Shown: piece by piece, positions 12,603 through 12,721 of the stretch
Position numbering within the stretch: the stretch's first letter is position 1
How the letters are laid out: every line of letters begins with the position of its first letter
Source: JBBSMX01 sp038232935
Lineage (GTDB): Bacteria > Bacteroidota > Rhodothermia > Rhodothermales > JANQRZ01
Assembly: GCA_038232935.1 (NCBI GenBank)
Contig: JBBSMX010000121.1
Location: 1-12,721, forward strand
Reading direction: 5' to 3'
DNA: 12,721 bases
Translations under genes and position numbers: made by a program
Notes under the pieces: generated by a model
The model's database searches: none
What the model was told of the DNA's origin: nothing
Seen by the model: only the letters and a program-made list of their open reading frames with translations

Positions 12603-12721
12603 AGAAACTGTTTGGGGAAACGGCTCCGGGCTGCGCGAGGCCGCTGAACCCGCTCGCGGCGTTGCGTTCGTCGCCCGATGCTATGGCATCGAGCTCCTCA
12701 CGCGCCTGGCGAATCGGCTCC
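12601..12721. mobile_element. MITE copy 2 (118 of about 161 bp, inverted, cut by window end)
   Basis: From 12604 the sequence is the reverse complement of 4570-4687 with 2 mismatches in 118 positions and no gaps; it starts with the terminal repeat GAAACTGTTTGGGGA. TCA stands just outside the end (12601-12603), fitting a TNA target. The far end should lie about 43 bp beyond the window and be followed by TCA. It sits directly behind arsS, in opposite orientation to copy 1. Confidence 0.88.

Overview
The window is a GC-rich chromosomal segment (most genes about 65-70% G+C by eye). Start codons mostly lack a Shine-Dalgarno sequence, and the one clear promoter has a TTTG/TATATTG layout like Bacteroidota boxes. 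Together with the gene content (secreted S8 peptidase with PPC domains, DUF1186, DUF6174 and FxLYD-type lipoproteins, an arsenosugar pair), this suggests a marine or halophilic member of the Rhodothermales (Rhodothermota/Bacteroidota). That placement is inferred from style, not from a marker gene.

Layout. 1-136: the 5' end of an IS982-type insertion sequence reading leftwards out of the window; its edge abuts an S8 serine peptidase reading frame (about 138-2789) that has no start codon before position 279, so the peptidase has probably lost its promoter and signal peptide. 2980-3441: a small exported NTF2-like protein. 3511-4459 (minus strand): the most unusual part. A promoter leads into a degenerate tRNA-Pro copy, an intact tRNA-Pro(CGG), a terminator, an 82-residue GIY-YIG nuclease gene, a displaced tRNA 3' piece, a second terminator, a second 82-residue GIY-YIG gene, a second displaced tRNA 3' piece and a third terminator. 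Both nuclease genes take their stop codon from the conserved GGTAG of the tRNA D-arm. This is what two successive insertions of a small nuclease-bearing element into the D-arm of one tRNA gene would leave.

4527-4687: a complete 161-bp MITE with 15-bp terminal inverted repeats and TTA target duplications; a near-identical inverted copy starts at 12604 and runs off the window. Between the copies lie valS (4793-7573, with an internal segment of lower GC), a DUF1186-like gene, two lipoprotein genes, a secreted metal-dependent amidohydrolase, and the pair encoding an arsenosugar-associated CMD-fold protein and the radical SAM enzyme ArsS. A long hairpin follows arsS.

valS and the DUF1186 gene are close enough (24 bp) to share a transcript. 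The CMD/arsS pair forms a functional unit for organoarsenical synthesis, although the arsM methyltransferase expected to supply its substrate is not in the window. The long minus-strand open frames opposite the real genes are high-GC shadows and are not annotated.
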